Under the pieces are notes generated by a model. It saw nothing but the letters and a program-made list of their open reading frames with translations. It did not search any database and was not told the origin of the DNA. DNA of 20,228 nucleotides from a virus: IMG/VR virus record IMGVR_UViG_3300030102_001382, positions 1 through 20,228 of that record; one strand, written 5' to 3'. Position numbers and translations under genes: made by a program. This document shows, in pieces, positions 1 through 8,586 of this stretch (its first letter is position 1; each line of letters starts with the position of its first letter).

Positions 1-1097
1 CTATCAAACATATCTACACCAAAGCCTTGATCAATTGCGTTGGCAAGAAACTCTGTAACTCTCATGCCTTTCTCAGGCTTAAACTCTGGGTTGTAAGACT
101 TTATAGTACGTGTTAGTTCAACGGCTGCAGCGCCTAGTCTTTGTATAGTTTGTCTGTCTAGTCCACCAATAAGTCCATCAGGCAAGTCTTTACTAAGTAT
201 GTTTATCTTAGCTGACATACCCTCTTCAACAAGTTTAGGATCAATAGCTGCTAGTAGTTTGTTTTTAGTGAAGCGTATGTAACGTCTACCCTCTGCTGTT
301 GAAGCGTGTTTCTGTAAATCGTCTACTGCTCTTTGTGCAGCAGAAGCATGTCTTGCAGTCTTAGCTGCATCACCTACTTTTACAGTATCTATAAGTCTCT
401 TAGCACCTTTGTATTGTTGCCTAGCTGGTATTGCATAACCTGCACCACCTAATGTAAAACCTGTAGCACCTGCTAAAGCTATGTTACCTTTGCTTACTTT
501 GTAGTCTTCACCAATAGTTTTCTTAGCTTTTTGTTTAATTATCTCTTCGCCTAGCTGTGCAGACGCAGCAACAGATCCCTCAAGGGTAGATGCCATGACA
601 CCTCGCTTGATAAGATTTTTTGTTAAGGCTTTTAGTCCTTCTAATGTACCAGCTTTAGAGGCTTGTATAGCAGCAGTACCAGTTCCACCAGTGAGAGGTA
701 TTGCTGCAACAGATGCAAAAGTAGATGGGGCTGTAGCGACACCTTCTACGTAATCAAATATCTTAGCACCCCTATTGTCTAGTAGACCTTCGCCTTTAGC
801 TACATCAAAAGCTGAGTACAGTCTTGCATAAGCTTGCTTATCTGTTTCTTTTACGTTGTTATCACTTACAAAAAAGTAATCTCTACCCATGCTTACTTCG
901 TTTGTATTCATTATACGGAAGTGTTCTAGAATATCGTATGTAATATCACTAGCTGACTTTTTTCTTATCTCTTCATCAGTGTAACCTTTCCTGTCGCTTT
1001 TAAGAAAGGTGATTGCATCTGCAAGAAAGGATCTATCTTTTTTTAAATCAGATAGTTTTTTATCTTGCATCTTTTCAGGTGTGTAGTAATCACTCAT
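1..1097 (-). CDS. Large probable internal virion/ejection protein, C-terminus cut by window edge
   Basis: The frame is open from an ATG at 1097 to the left edge, giving at least 365 residues with no stop inside the window. The protein begins MSDYYTPEKMQDKKL. A charged, helix-rich region (about residues 1-110) holds the segment DILEHFRIMNTNEVSMG (55-71). Two stretches rich in Gly, Ala and Thr follow, at about 118-150 and 205-225 (GNIALAGATGF), which could contact membrane. The start overlaps the end of the preceding gene by 8 bases and has no clear Shine-Dalgarno, so translation is probably coupled. From memory, similar proteins occur beside virion genes in marine phages, including cyanomyophages, annotated only as structural. 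A role as an internal or ejected virion protein is inferred from size, composition and position. No catalytic motif is visible in the part present. Confidence 0.7.
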   Translation of the reverse strand, partial: MSDYYTPEKMQDKKLSDLKKDRSFLADAITFLKSDRKGYTDEEIRKKSASDITYDILEHFRIMNTNEVSMGRDYFFVSDNNVKETDKQAYARLYSAFDVAKGEGLLDNRGAKIFDYVEGVATAPSTFASVAAIPLTGGTGTAAIQASKAGTLEGLKALTKNLIKRGVMASTLEGSVAASAQLGEEIIKQKAKKTIGEDYKVSKGNIALAGATGFTLGGAGYAIPARQQYKGAKRLIDTVKVGDAAKTARHASAAQRAVDDLQKHASTAEGRRYIRFTKNKLLAAIDPKLVEEGMSAKINILSKDLPDGLIGGLDRQTIQRLGAAAVELTRTIKSYNPEFKPEKGMRVTEFLANAIDQGFGVDMFD

Positions 1098-2871
1098 CTA
1101 ATTCACTCGCTGGATCTTCTTTTAGATTTTTTTGTTTTACTTTAATCATAGTTTTTATCATACGTATCATTTGATCATTTGCTGGTATATTATTTTGATC
1201 TAGCCAATCCTCTAAAGGTGCATCGTCTTCTAAGAAGATACTCATATCAGGAAACTCATCTGCTAACTCATTAGCTACTTTAATGGCTGCACTAGCTATA
1301 GCATTAGCATTACCAGTTAAAGTAGTATCTTTTTCAATGCCTGTGTCTATTTGCTCTGCACCACCTTTAAAGTATTGCTTAGGATTTAAGATGCCAAAAG
1401 CTTCTGCACTTTCAAACCCTGTGGCAGGTAGCCCTGCTTCTCTTGCTTCGCTACGACTCATTTCTTGATACTCTTCATAAGTAATTTTAGAAGCTGCTTC
1501 TCTGTATGCATCTACTTTATCTATTCTTCTTCCTGCTTTTTCTGATCCTGTTGCAGCAGCAAAACGTTCCCCTTCTTCTGTCTCTTCTTCATTAGAAAGT
1601 ATCTCATCAATCATATCATCTACTTCTGACTGTTCAGAGCCACCACCTGTTTTAATTAGGTCATCGTTTGCCTCTGATACAGTTGGTATCGTTCCTGATA
1701 GCTGTTCAGACGCAGTGTCTTCACCACCCATTTGACCGCTTAAATTTAGAGATGGGTCTGATCCACCTTCATCACCACCTTTACCACCTTCAGGTAGTTC
1801 AGCTTCATTTCCTAATATCATGTTGATGTATTCTTCAGTCAACACACCATGTCTATTTATTGACTCACTAATTAAACGTGATGCATTGCCATCTTTTTCA
1901 GCTTCCTTAAACGCTTTAAAGTCTGAAGCAGTTTCTATGTAAGATGCTAGCTTATACAAAGCTGCATTTCTTACTCTAGAACTTTCATGCCCATACGTTG
2001 TAGCGAGTCTTAGCTCAATGTCTGCCATAGTGTTACCACCAGCAATCAATGAAGTGTTTAACTCTGACTCGTTCTCTAATCCTAAAGATGCTAAAGCTGA
2101 CTCCATAGTTGTAGCATCTGCAAGACTTAAATCTTCTGTACCTGCAAATGTACGTGAGAAAGTAGTCCTAAAATTATTTGCTGTTCTAGTGTAATCATCA
2201 TCTTGATAATCAGTTATATCAATGTTGTATATAGGTTTACCAGAAACTCCAGCCAAAGGTTTATATCTCTCACCTGCTGCTGCTTGGTACAACATCAAGT
2301 CTTTATACGGCACACCCATAACTGACATTGCATTAAGCATATCATCAGCTTGGTTACGAGGATTGATCATTAGTGTACTAGCTAATGCTTTACCCCAAGA
2401 AGTACTTGCCTTACCTTCAGACTTATCTGTTGGATCTTCTGCTAAATTATTAGCGTAGCCCATAAAGATACTACGTACAGCTTCCTCTTTAGACATACCC
2501 TCTGGTAACTCTATGTTGCTAGGTATGTTTAGAGGGCCAAGTATTTTTGCTTTATCTAGAGTTGCACCCTCTGGCATCTTAGCCTCTGCTTCTGCCACAG
2601 CAGAGTATATCTGTGTAACATCATATGTTTGAGCCATAGCAATAAACTCTTCTGGCGTGATGCCGTACTCTTGACCAAACGCATTCATCATTTCTACAGC
2701 AGCATCCGCACTTGCTTTTGATTTAGCATACTTGGGAGCAAGTCTTTTAGCTGACTCTAAAGACTCATCAAATATTTGATCAAATCTAGTTGATCTTTTT
2801 TCTATACCTTCTTGTATACCAGTGACAAACCCTTCGGCTAAACCTGCCCCAAACGCACCTCTAATAGCCAT
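1090..2871 (-). CDS. Conserved phage virion structural protein, 593 aa
   Basis: A 593-residue, mostly helical, acidic protein starting MAIRGAFGAGLAEGFVTG. Its Gly/Ala-rich amphipathic N-terminus is typical, in my memory, of a family found in marine phage structural blocks. Residues about 1-350 look globular. A low-complexity acidic and Gly/Ser-rich linker (about 355-430, with GGKGGDEGG) leads to a second helical region that ends in a Lys/Glu-rich tail. No enzyme motif is seen. The ATG overlaps the stop of the upstream gene as TAATG, and an AAGGAG ribosome binding site lies 8 bases upstream, which fixes the start. Its place between a small virion protein and the giant left-edge protein suggests an internal virion or scaffold-like role; that is inference. 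Confidence 0.7.
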   Translation of the reverse strand: MAIRGAFGAGLAEGFVTGIQEGIEKRSTRFDQIFDESLESAKRLAPKYAKSKASADAAVEMMNAFGQEYGITPEEFIAMAQTYDVTQIYSAVAEAEAKMPEGATLDKAKILGPLNIPSNIELPEGMSKEEAVRSIFMGYANNLAEDPTDKSEGKASTSWGKALASTLMINPRNQADDMLNAMSVMGVPYKDLMLYQAAAGERYKPLAGVSGKPIYNIDITDYQDDDYTRTANNFRTTFSRTFAGTEDLSLADATTMESALASLGLENESELNTSLIAGGNTMADIELRLATTYGHESSRVRNAALYKLASYIETASDFKAFKEAEKDGNASRLISESINRHGVLTEEYINMILGNEAELPEGGKGGDEGGSDPSLNLSGQMGGEDTASEQLSGTIPTVSEANDDLIKTGGGSEQSEVDDMIDEILSNEEETEEGERFAAATGSEKAGRRIDKVDAYREAASKITYEEYQEMSRSEAREAGLPATGFESAEAFGILNPKQYFKGGAEQIDTGIEKDTTLTGNANAIASAAIKVANELADEFPDMSIFLEDDAPLEDWLDQNNIPANDQMIRMIKTMIKVKQKNLKEDPASELDE

Positions 2872-3419
2872 TACATATTCTCCTTAGACATAAGACCTTT
2901 TGGTTCAGGAGACATGCCCCCTGTTTCAGGCTCTTCAACTTTCATTAATTCTTGTTGTGTTTGTTCTGTTATTCTGTCACCTTCATCCATAGTGCTAGGC
3001 TTAACTTTTTCTGTCATGTTTCTAATCTTAGCTTCTAGCACACTAGCCTCACGTTTTCTTTCTGCTTCACTAGTATCATCATAATCACGCATTGACATTT
3101 TATAATCTATACCTGTTACTTCCGCTAAAGATTTAATATGATTTTCTACGAAAGGTTTTATTATAAGCTTTACATCCACAGAATGTTCACCATCCATCAC
3201 GGCTACTGTAAGCATAGAACTGGCTACAACTGAAATAGGTATGCCAACTTCTAGCATTTCCATTATATTGTCTACAGTATTTTCGTCTGTCAGTTGCTTC
3301 ATATGAAACTCTAATGCGTCCATAGGATCTGTTATCCTTGCAGGATATTCCCAAGGTACGTTCTTAGGTTCTGATGTTAAAGACTGTCCTGGTATTGGTG
3401 CTTCTAGTGGGTGAACCAT
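2871..3419 (-). CDS. Conserved marine-phage virion protein, 182 aa
   Basis: A 182-residue soluble protein. The N-terminal motif LEAPIPGQSLTSEP (5-18), followed by PWEYP, and a central helical segment with VAVMDGEHSVDVKLIIKPFV recall a small family that I remember in structural gene blocks of marine phages, including T4-like cyanophages, where its exact role is unknown. The C-terminal third (about 110-182) is charged and probably disordered, rich in Glu, Lys and Pro. There is no membrane segment or signal peptide. A TAGGA element lies about 10 bases before the ATG. The stop overlaps the next ATG (TAATG), so the two are probably co-translated. A virion component is the best guess; the assignment rests on remembered family resemblance and context. 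Confidence 0.7.
   Translation of the reverse strand: MVHPLEAPIPGQSLTSEPKNVPWEYPARITDPMDALEFHMKQLTDENTVDNIMEMLEVGIPISVVASSMLTVAVMDGEHSVDVKLIIKPFVENHIKSLAEVTGIDYKMSMRDYDDTSEAERKREASVLEAKIRNMTEKVKPSTMDEGDRITEQTQQELMKVEEPETGGMSPEPKGLMSKENM
2880..2885 (-). promoter_or_regulatory. Ribosome binding site of the 593-aa gene
   Basis: AAGGAG, 8 bases before an ATG that overlaps the preceding stop as TAATG. It supports the 2871 start. Confidence 0.75.
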
Positions 3420-3430
3420 TTTATTATTTC

Positions 3431-3874
3431 CTATTTAGTAAATCCAGCGCCAAAGTATAATCCTACTATGGCTGATACAATGTGTGTGTCTAGTGGTGTG
3501 ATTACAAAGCCCTGTGCCATCTTCCACTGTATAGCTTCCTCTGGTCCAAACAACCAACTCATAAAACCGCCAGTGGCTTCGGTGTATCCTACATACACAC
3601 TCACTTCAGGATACCATACAGCAACTAGCTTTGGCAATACAATTATAGAGAACACAGCAGATAAAGCTATGAGTCTACGTGTCCATGCAAAGTGTGAATC
3701 ATTCTTACCTGCATCACGAGCTTCTTTAACTGCGTTCTTTCTAAAATTAGCACGTTCCATGAGCATGTCATTCTGTGCTTGTTTAGCTTTTATTGACTGC
3801 CCCCAAATAGACATTACCCCACCTAGCACGGTGGAGAACAACATGGTGATTAGTTCTAGTGGTAATCCAAACAT
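3431..3874 (-). CDS. Three-span membrane protein, possible holin
   Basis: A 147-residue protein with hydrophobic segments at about 4-24 (LPLELITMLFSTVLGGVMSIW), 66-87 (RRLIALSAVFSIIVLP) and, more weakly, 118-143. Between the first two is a highly charged helical stretch (about 28-65, Lys/Arg/Glu-rich with KAKQAQNDMLMERANFRK). This layout, with a short N-terminal membrane anchor, a charged loop and two further spans, resembles phage holin or membrane-spanning lysis proteins. It directly follows the lysozyme-domain gene, with its ATG overlapping that gene's stop (TAATG) and a CAGGAG element about 10 bases upstream. Holin is therefore plausible but unproven; a virion-associated membrane protein used in DNA entry is the alternative. 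An open frame on the other strand covers the same region but lacks comparable support. Confidence 0.6.
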   Translation of the reverse strand: MFGLPLELITMLFSTVLGGVMSIWGQSIKAKQAQNDMLMERANFRKNAVKEARDAGKNDSHFAWTRRLIALSAVFSIIVLPKLVAVWYPEVSVYVGYTEATGGFMSWLFGPEEAIQWKMAQGFVITPLDTHIVSAIVGLYFGAGFTK

Positions 3875-5043
3875 TATTCAGGAACTCCTGCACCGTCTGC
3901 AGTAGCTAAAGGTAATACAGAGGATACTTCGCTAAAGTTACTTATTAAACCTGCATAGTATAATTCTTTAACAACCCTATTATCCATCCCTGCTGTATAT
4001 TTTTTATTATCTTTTCTACGCATTTCTTTAGCAAAATTTAATAGATTTTTATCTTTAGCTGCAAATAGAACAACAGTCCATTGTTTTGCTGCTTTAGGAC
4101 CGCCTACATTATAAGCCAACGAATTTAATGCGTTTTGATATTTAGGATCTAACTCTTCCCATTTAGTTCCTATGGCTTTAAGCTTTGCATCCCAACCTTC
4201 TTTACGAGCTAGGTTTAATTCATTTTTCATATCAGCGTTTAGTATTTTTATTTTTTGTTCTTCAGTTAAAGGTATGTATGTACCATCTTCATTTTTAAAC
4301 TTTATACCATGTATGAAACCAGAAGCCTCTTCGTATTCTTTTACCTTGTGTCCGTACCCCACATCTTTAGAACGATCCTCAATAGGTTTATCTGCTTCTC
4401 TACTATCATTAGTTGCACTAGGTATGTCTCCATGATCACCTTCTGCATATTTACCTATATCTAAATAAAATTCTAAATCTTTTCCATCTGTAGGCTGCAC
4501 CTCATCAGCATCAGGGGCAGCATCGATAGCACTAGTAGCAATATCAGAAATTTCTGCATCTGTAAGTACCTCCTCTGTTTGTTGTGCCGACTCATCAAAT
4601 AGTTTAGGCGGTATATCAAGTATCTTAGGATCTCTTAACATTGGATCAACAATCTTCTCTACCTCTTGCTCTACTCCCTCTTCAGTTAACATTGGAGAAA
4701 GAGGACCGCCTATAAAAGGATTAGGCCCAGACTTTAGCTGTGTATTTTTTATATTGTCTATATTAGCTAAAGCCTTTTCTTTTATATCTGCAAGCTGCTC
4801 CCCTAAAGTTTCTTTAGCTTCTGCAACTTTACCTGATTGACTCATAATCATTCTTTGAAGAAAGTCTAAAGTATCTTCGCTTTCTTGATCTTCTAATGGC
4901 TCTACAATTATATCCTCTTGCATCAACCCATTAGGCGTATCTTCTTCAGTCTTATTAAGATCTGCTCTTTTTTGTCTAGATAAAAAGAATTTTACTAGTT
5001 CATCTGGAGATAAAGTATCTCTATTATTCATCCTACTAAACAT
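3874..5043 (-). CDS. Lysozyme-domain (GH24-like) virion or lysis protein, 389 aa
   Basis: The last half (about 188-370) looks like a phage lysozyme that would cleave peptidoglycan glycan strands. It has YAEGDHG with Glu201 as candidate general acid, the signature DVGYGHKV (227-234) matching the GYGH element of GH24 endolysins, LTEEQ (259-263), and LNSLAYNVGG (306-315) matching the helix that packs against the active site. NRVVKELYYAGLI (355-367) resembles the usual end of such domains. The first ~185 residues are a charged, probably disordered and helical extension that simple endolysins (about 150-180 aa) lack. This suggests a virion-borne lysin used at entry rather than, or as well as, release. 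The position usually Thr before x-G-Y-G-H is Asp227. An AAGGA element spans the upstream stop and serves the ATG. Confidence 0.8.
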   Translation of the reverse strand: MFSRMNNRDTLSPDELVKFFLSRQKRADLNKTEEDTPNGLMQEDIIVEPLEDQESEDTLDFLQRMIMSQSGKVAEAKETLGEQLADIKEKALANIDNIKNTQLKSGPNPFIGGPLSPMLTEEGVEQEVEKIVDPMLRDPKILDIPPKLFDESAQQTEEVLTDAEISDIATSAIDAAPDADEVQPTDGKDLEFYLDIGKYAEGDHGDIPSATNDSREADKPIEDRSKDVGYGHKVKEYEEASGFIHGIKFKNEDGTYIPLTEEQKIKILNADMKNELNLARKEGWDAKLKAIGTKWEELDPKYQNALNSLAYNVGGPKAAKQWTVVLFAAKDKNLLNFAKEMRRKDNKKYTAGMDNRVVKELYYAGLISNFSEVSSVLPLATADGAGVPE

Positions 5044-5053
5044 ATTTACGTCC

Positions 5054-8000
5054 TTATTGAATACCTAATATTATTTTTGCTTGGTCTGGAAATAAGCCAG
5101 CCATAAGATAGTTACCACCTATTGAAAATAGTTTACCTAATGCACTACCTTTAGCTTGATCTATTTGCGCCTGAGCTTGCATCTCCGCAATCAAAATACT
5201 TTTTTGTCTATCAAGAGAGCTTTCTGCTGATCGCCAAGCGTAATCCATTATATCTCTATCTCGCATCCATATTTGATCTAATGCAGCCTGAGATAAATTA
5301 TTTACTTGTTTAGCATATTCCATATTTGAAGCGTTTATTGCAGCAGTGTTCATAGTCTGTACAGCCTGTCTCCATTGGGCATTAGCCTGTGCAACAGTTA
5401 GATAGTTCTGTGCATTAAACATTTCACGAGCAGATTGTAGATCAGCGTTAAACTCTAACAAAGTATTAGCTTGATCCGCATTAAATTGTTGCATAGCGTT
5501 AGCTTGAGAAGCATTAAACTGTGAGGTTTGAGATGCTAAATTATTAAAAAACTGTTGTGTTTGATTTTCGCTTGTAGCATTAAATTGTTGTGCCGCATTT
5601 TCTGCTGCTTGATCTGTAAACAAAGCTTGTACATTCTGTTGAGACTTAAACATAGCAGCTTGCTGTTGGTTAGAAAGGTTAGACATATCCATCTGTAAAA
5701 AGTTCTGTGCATTCTGTACTTCAGCTTGTTGTCTATTGTTCAAGTTAGCCATATCTATGTTAGCTAATGCAGCAGCCTGTGCCATAACTACAGCTTGACT
5801 ATTAGATAAGTTACTTAACTCCATAGTATTTGCAGCACGAGAATCTTCTAGGGCTATCTGTTGTTCAGCCGTAAAGTTCATATTAGCTATATCGCTGATC
5901 TTTGCAGCATTAGATACACGAGCTTGGAATGCTTGATCAAACTCTTGACCTATAAATGTAGCACGTTGCTGCGCTGCAAGCATTGCACGTTGTTGTCTGT
6001 TTGACAGGTTCTGTGCCTCAAACTGTGCCATAGTCTGAGCATCCATTTGTGCAATTGGTAAAGCAGCTTCCATTGCAGCTTGTATGACAGCCTGACCTGC
6101 TAGACTAGACGCACCTAAACCACGAGCAGAGAGTGTAGCCATTGCGGTACGCATAGATCCAGCAGCCCAAGCAGGTGTCTCACCACCCTCAAAGTCAGCC
6201 ATCAATGCTTCTAGCTGACCTGCAACTGTTGCCTGTCTACTTGGTGTAGCTTCAGCGTGTTGTATTGCTTCAGAAAATGTTGCTGCAGTGTGAGCATTAG
6301 CAGCACCAGATATTATTTCACTTGCACCTGTAACAGGATCAGTTTGTATCTGCCTTCCTGCAGGTCCATTTATTTTTATAGCAGTGCCTTGCACAGCTTT
6401 AATCTCATCAAGGGCTGATCCAGTTTGTTGCTGTGCAGTTATTGTGTCTGTAGGAGCACCTGTTTTAGCTGTTAGTTTAGCAGTTTCTTTTCTTATATCT
6501 CCTACAGCAGTCTGTGCAGCCACAGAACCTGCAGGTGTAGTTGTTGCACTTACTGGGTCTGCTTGTAATACTTGACCTACTTGTGCAGGTGTAGTTACTA
6601 TTGGTGCTACATCTACGGCTCTACCTGCAGTGGATTCTATAACACTACCTGCTATTGCTTCTGGTTGTAATGTAGAAACTTGTGTAGCCGCAACGTTACC
6701 TGCTTGATTACCAAAAGCATTAGCTAACAAATTTCGTTGTGCTTGTACTATAGCATCAGCTTGATTTCCAGCAATCCTTGCACCAACAGTTAAATCTTGA
6801 CCTTGTTGTACAGCAGTTGTTGCATCGTCTGTACCATCATCTGCATCTGCGTCTGCATCTGCGTCTGTGTTATAAGCAGGGATTCCACCATAAGAAGGTT
6901 TGCCTGAACCCCCTACTTGTTTGAGTAATTTTGCTTCGTCAGGATTAATATAAGCGAGGCTGTGGGGTTGCCCTGCTATTGTGGTGTTTTTAGGAACAGT
7001 TCCACCCTGATTCATATTATAAGGTAAAGGAGATGCGGCCTGAGCAACTGTAGCAGATTGTGTTGGCGCAGCAGGATTATCTACTTGGAAATAACCAGGA
7101 GGTATGTACTGTTGAGGAACACCTCCTACAAAAGTAATGTACATTGACATACCTTGAGCATTACGAAATAAACGTGTTTCAATCTGTCCTGGTGCTGTAC
7201 CACCCTGCTGCATTTTTTCTTGCATAGTTTGAGGTTGGTAATAAGATTGTTGTGCGTCTGCTCTATCTACAAACTGACCCACTTGATTAGTAAATAAGTT
7301 TTGATAAGTAGGTACATTCATAGCTTGCGTACCTGAAGTAGGAGTCATAGCGGCTGGAGGTGCAGCAGGAGTAAAATTTCTATAAGAGTCTGGTATGTTT
7401 GCTTTAGGTGTTATGTAACCGCCTACAGGAGGGATTACGTCAGCATATCCAGGTTGTATTGCTGCACCAGAAATAGTAGATATGGAACCAGCCGTATTAG
7501 GTGAACCAGGCAGTGTCTCTTGTACTTGTTTTTTAACTAAGTCCCACTCCAACATATCAAGCGCAGCAGCGGAGGGGCTTTCAAACTGATTCCAAAATGT
7601 ATTTGTTCCTTCTTTTGTAAGTACTTCATCGAAATATTTTCTATTACTTTCTGCTGTTTGCCCTGCGTTAAGATTTGCAAAGCTTGCGGCTGTTGTTGCG
7701 CCAGTCCCTGCAAGCTGATTATACAAATACTCTTGATTAGCAACATTATTATTAGTAACTACATAATCATCAGGATTCAAACCTGCAGCTATTAAGTCAG
7801 AATCAGTCGGTGCTTGTGCCCAACGATCTTTAAGTATCTGTGCTCCTCTATCTACAGCAGAATTAGAGCCATAAAATTTTTCATTGTTACCTGGTGTGTA
7901 ACCAAACTGTAGAAGTAGGGCATCTTTTTTTGCATTCTGTTCATAATCTGTGCCAGTAAACCCAAGTTCTTGATAAACGGCAGCTAAGTCTGCACTGTTA

Positions 8001-8296
8001 ACTCCAGTATTTTGAGAAAGGTAAGTCATATCTGCAAGTTTTTGAACAGTCGCTTGATCAAATTGAGAACTATCTACAGCTAGACTATCTGAACCAGAGC
8101 CGTATGCAATTTGTGTGCTACCATCCTTATCTACAAATACAATTGTACCATCAGCTAAAGTATCATGTTTATCTGAATTTATAATAACCTGTTTATCTAC
8201 ATCAGATAAATCATTTATATTTCTTGCAGAAGTTGTAAAACCTCCTTCACTTTTGAAATAATCTGATTGAACATTATTTAAATCTACTGTGGACAT
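5054..8296 (-). CDS. Giant Gln/Asn-rich repeat virion protein, 1080 aa
   Basis: A 1080-residue protein in three parts. Residues about 1-290 look globular. About 290-660 is low in complexity and rich in Pro, Gly, Ala, Thr and Gln; it contains the conserved-looking patch GQIETRLFRNAQGMSMYITF (about 367-386), two MxQGGT motifs, and an Asp-Ala repeat (DADADADADD, about 477-486). About 690-970 is a long Gln/Asn/Ala-rich helical tract with recurring units such as NLSNRQQRAM, NLNNRQQAEV, NLSNQQQAAM and QFNASQANAMQQFNADQAN. The C-terminus ends in a Gly-rich hydrophobic patch (SIGGNYLMAGLFP). From memory, very similar repeat tracts occur in structural proteins of marine myo- and podophages. A fibrous internal virion or ejection protein is the best inference; tape-measure-like is an alternative. 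An AAGGA element 7 bases upstream supports the ATG. Confidence 0.75.
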   Translation of the reverse strand: MSTVDLNNVQSDYFKSEGGFTTSARNINDLSDVDKQVIINSDKHDTLADGTIVFVDKDGSTQIAYGSGSDSLAVDSSQFDQATVQKLADMTYLSQNTGVNSADLAAVYQELGFTGTDYEQNAKKDALLLQFGYTPGNNEKFYGSNSAVDRGAQILKDRWAQAPTDSDLIAAGLNPDDYVVTNNNVANQEYLYNQLAGTGATTAASFANLNAGQTAESNRKYFDEVLTKEGTNTFWNQFESPSAAALDMLEWDLVKKQVQETLPGSPNTAGSISTISGAAIQPGYADVIPPVGGYITPKANIPDSYRNFTPAAPPAAMTPTSGTQAMNVPTYQNLFTNQVGQFVDRADAQQSYYQPQTMQEKMQQGGTAPGQIETRLFRNAQGMSMYITFVGGVPQQYIPPGYFQVDNPAAPTQSATVAQAASPLPYNMNQGGTVPKNTTIAGQPHSLAYINPDEAKLLKQVGGSGKPSYGGIPAYNTDADADADADDGTDDATTAVQQGQDLTVGARIAGNQADAIVQAQRNLLANAFGNQAGNVAATQVSTLQPEAIAGSVIESTAGRAVDVAPIVTTPAQVGQVLQADPVSATTTPAGSVAAQTAVGDIRKETAKLTAKTGAPTDTITAQQQTGSALDEIKAVQGTAIKINGPAGRQIQTDPVTGASEIISGAANAHTAATFSEAIQHAEATPSRQATVAGQLEALMADFEGGETPAWAAGSMRTAMATLSARGLGASSLAGQAVIQAAMEAALPIAQMDAQTMAQFEAQNLSNRQQRAMLAAQQRATFIGQEFDQAFQARVSNAAKISDIANMNFTAEQQIALEDSRAANTMELSNLSNSQAVVMAQAAALANIDMANLNNRQQAEVQNAQNFLQMDMSNLSNQQQAAMFKSQQNVQALFTDQAAENAAQQFNATSENQTQQFFNNLASQTSQFNASQANAMQQFNADQANTLLEFNADLQSAREMFNAQNYLTVAQANAQWRQAVQTMNTAAINASNMEYAKQVNNLSQAALDQIWMRDRDIMDYAWRSAESSLDRQKSILIAEMQAQAQIDQAKGSALGKLFSIGGNYLMAGLFPDQAKIILGIQ
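6838..6867. repeat. Six-base tandem repeat coding Asp-Ala units
   Basis: On the plus strand, catctg/cgtctg units repeat about five times. In the minus-strand gene they encode DADADADADD, an acidic linker between low-complexity segments. Confidence 0.85.
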
Positions 8297-8306
8297 ACCT
8301 TATTCC

Positions 8307-8573
8307 TTACTTACCCATTGTCATCCATACCGCACCTGCAATAAATGTCAGGACTCCAACGGTAGCTAATTTGACTACGGTAGACCATATTGATCTACGT
8401 GTATCACGCCATGCTTCTATTAAGTTACGCATCTCTAGTATATCTTTTTGAGCATCATTATCAAGTAACCCAATAGAACGCAGTGCCTCTTTAGCACCAC
8501 GTCTAGCTGCGTTATCTAGCATCTCTTCTAATTCTTCTGGAGATAGTTTAATATCACTCATAGTTAAACTCAT
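8307..8573 (-). CDS. DUF6127-like small membrane protein, possible holin/spanin partner
   Basis: An 88-residue protein. Residues about 8-62 form charged amphipathic helices with the pattern AARRGAKEALRSIGL, then LRNLIEAWRDTRRS-like sequence (MRNLIEAWRDTRRS), followed by one membrane segment (about 65-86, VVKLATVGVLTFIAGAVWM) and a short polar end. The ARRGAKEALRSIGL...EAWRDTRRS layout matches my memory of DUF6127, seen mainly in Alphaproteobacteria and their phages. No function is established that I know of. One C-terminal span with a cytoplasmic helical head would suit a holin-like, or virion-anchored, membrane protein. The start is uncertain: AAAGG lies only about 3 bases before the first ATG (8573), and a second in-frame ATG lies four codons later (8561). 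Confidence 0.65.
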   Translation of the reverse strand: MSLTMSDIKLSPEELEEMLDNAARRGAKEALRSIGLLDNDAQKDILEMRNLIEAWRDTRRSIWSTVVKLATVGVLTFIAGAVWMTMGK

Positions 8574-8586
8574 TTACCTTTAAATG

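Noticed and set aside
3411-3905. 164-residue plus-strand open frame, longer than the gene opposite it
   Set aside because: It lies antisense to the 147-aa membrane protein, whose start and stop overlaps, ribosome binding site and hydrophobic segments are convincing. The plus-strand frame has no matching context, and every other gene here is on the minus strand.
7537-7746. 69-residue minus-strand frame inside the 1080-aa gene
   Set aside because: It is out of frame with the long gene, low in complexity and without its own ribosome binding site. It is a shadow frame.
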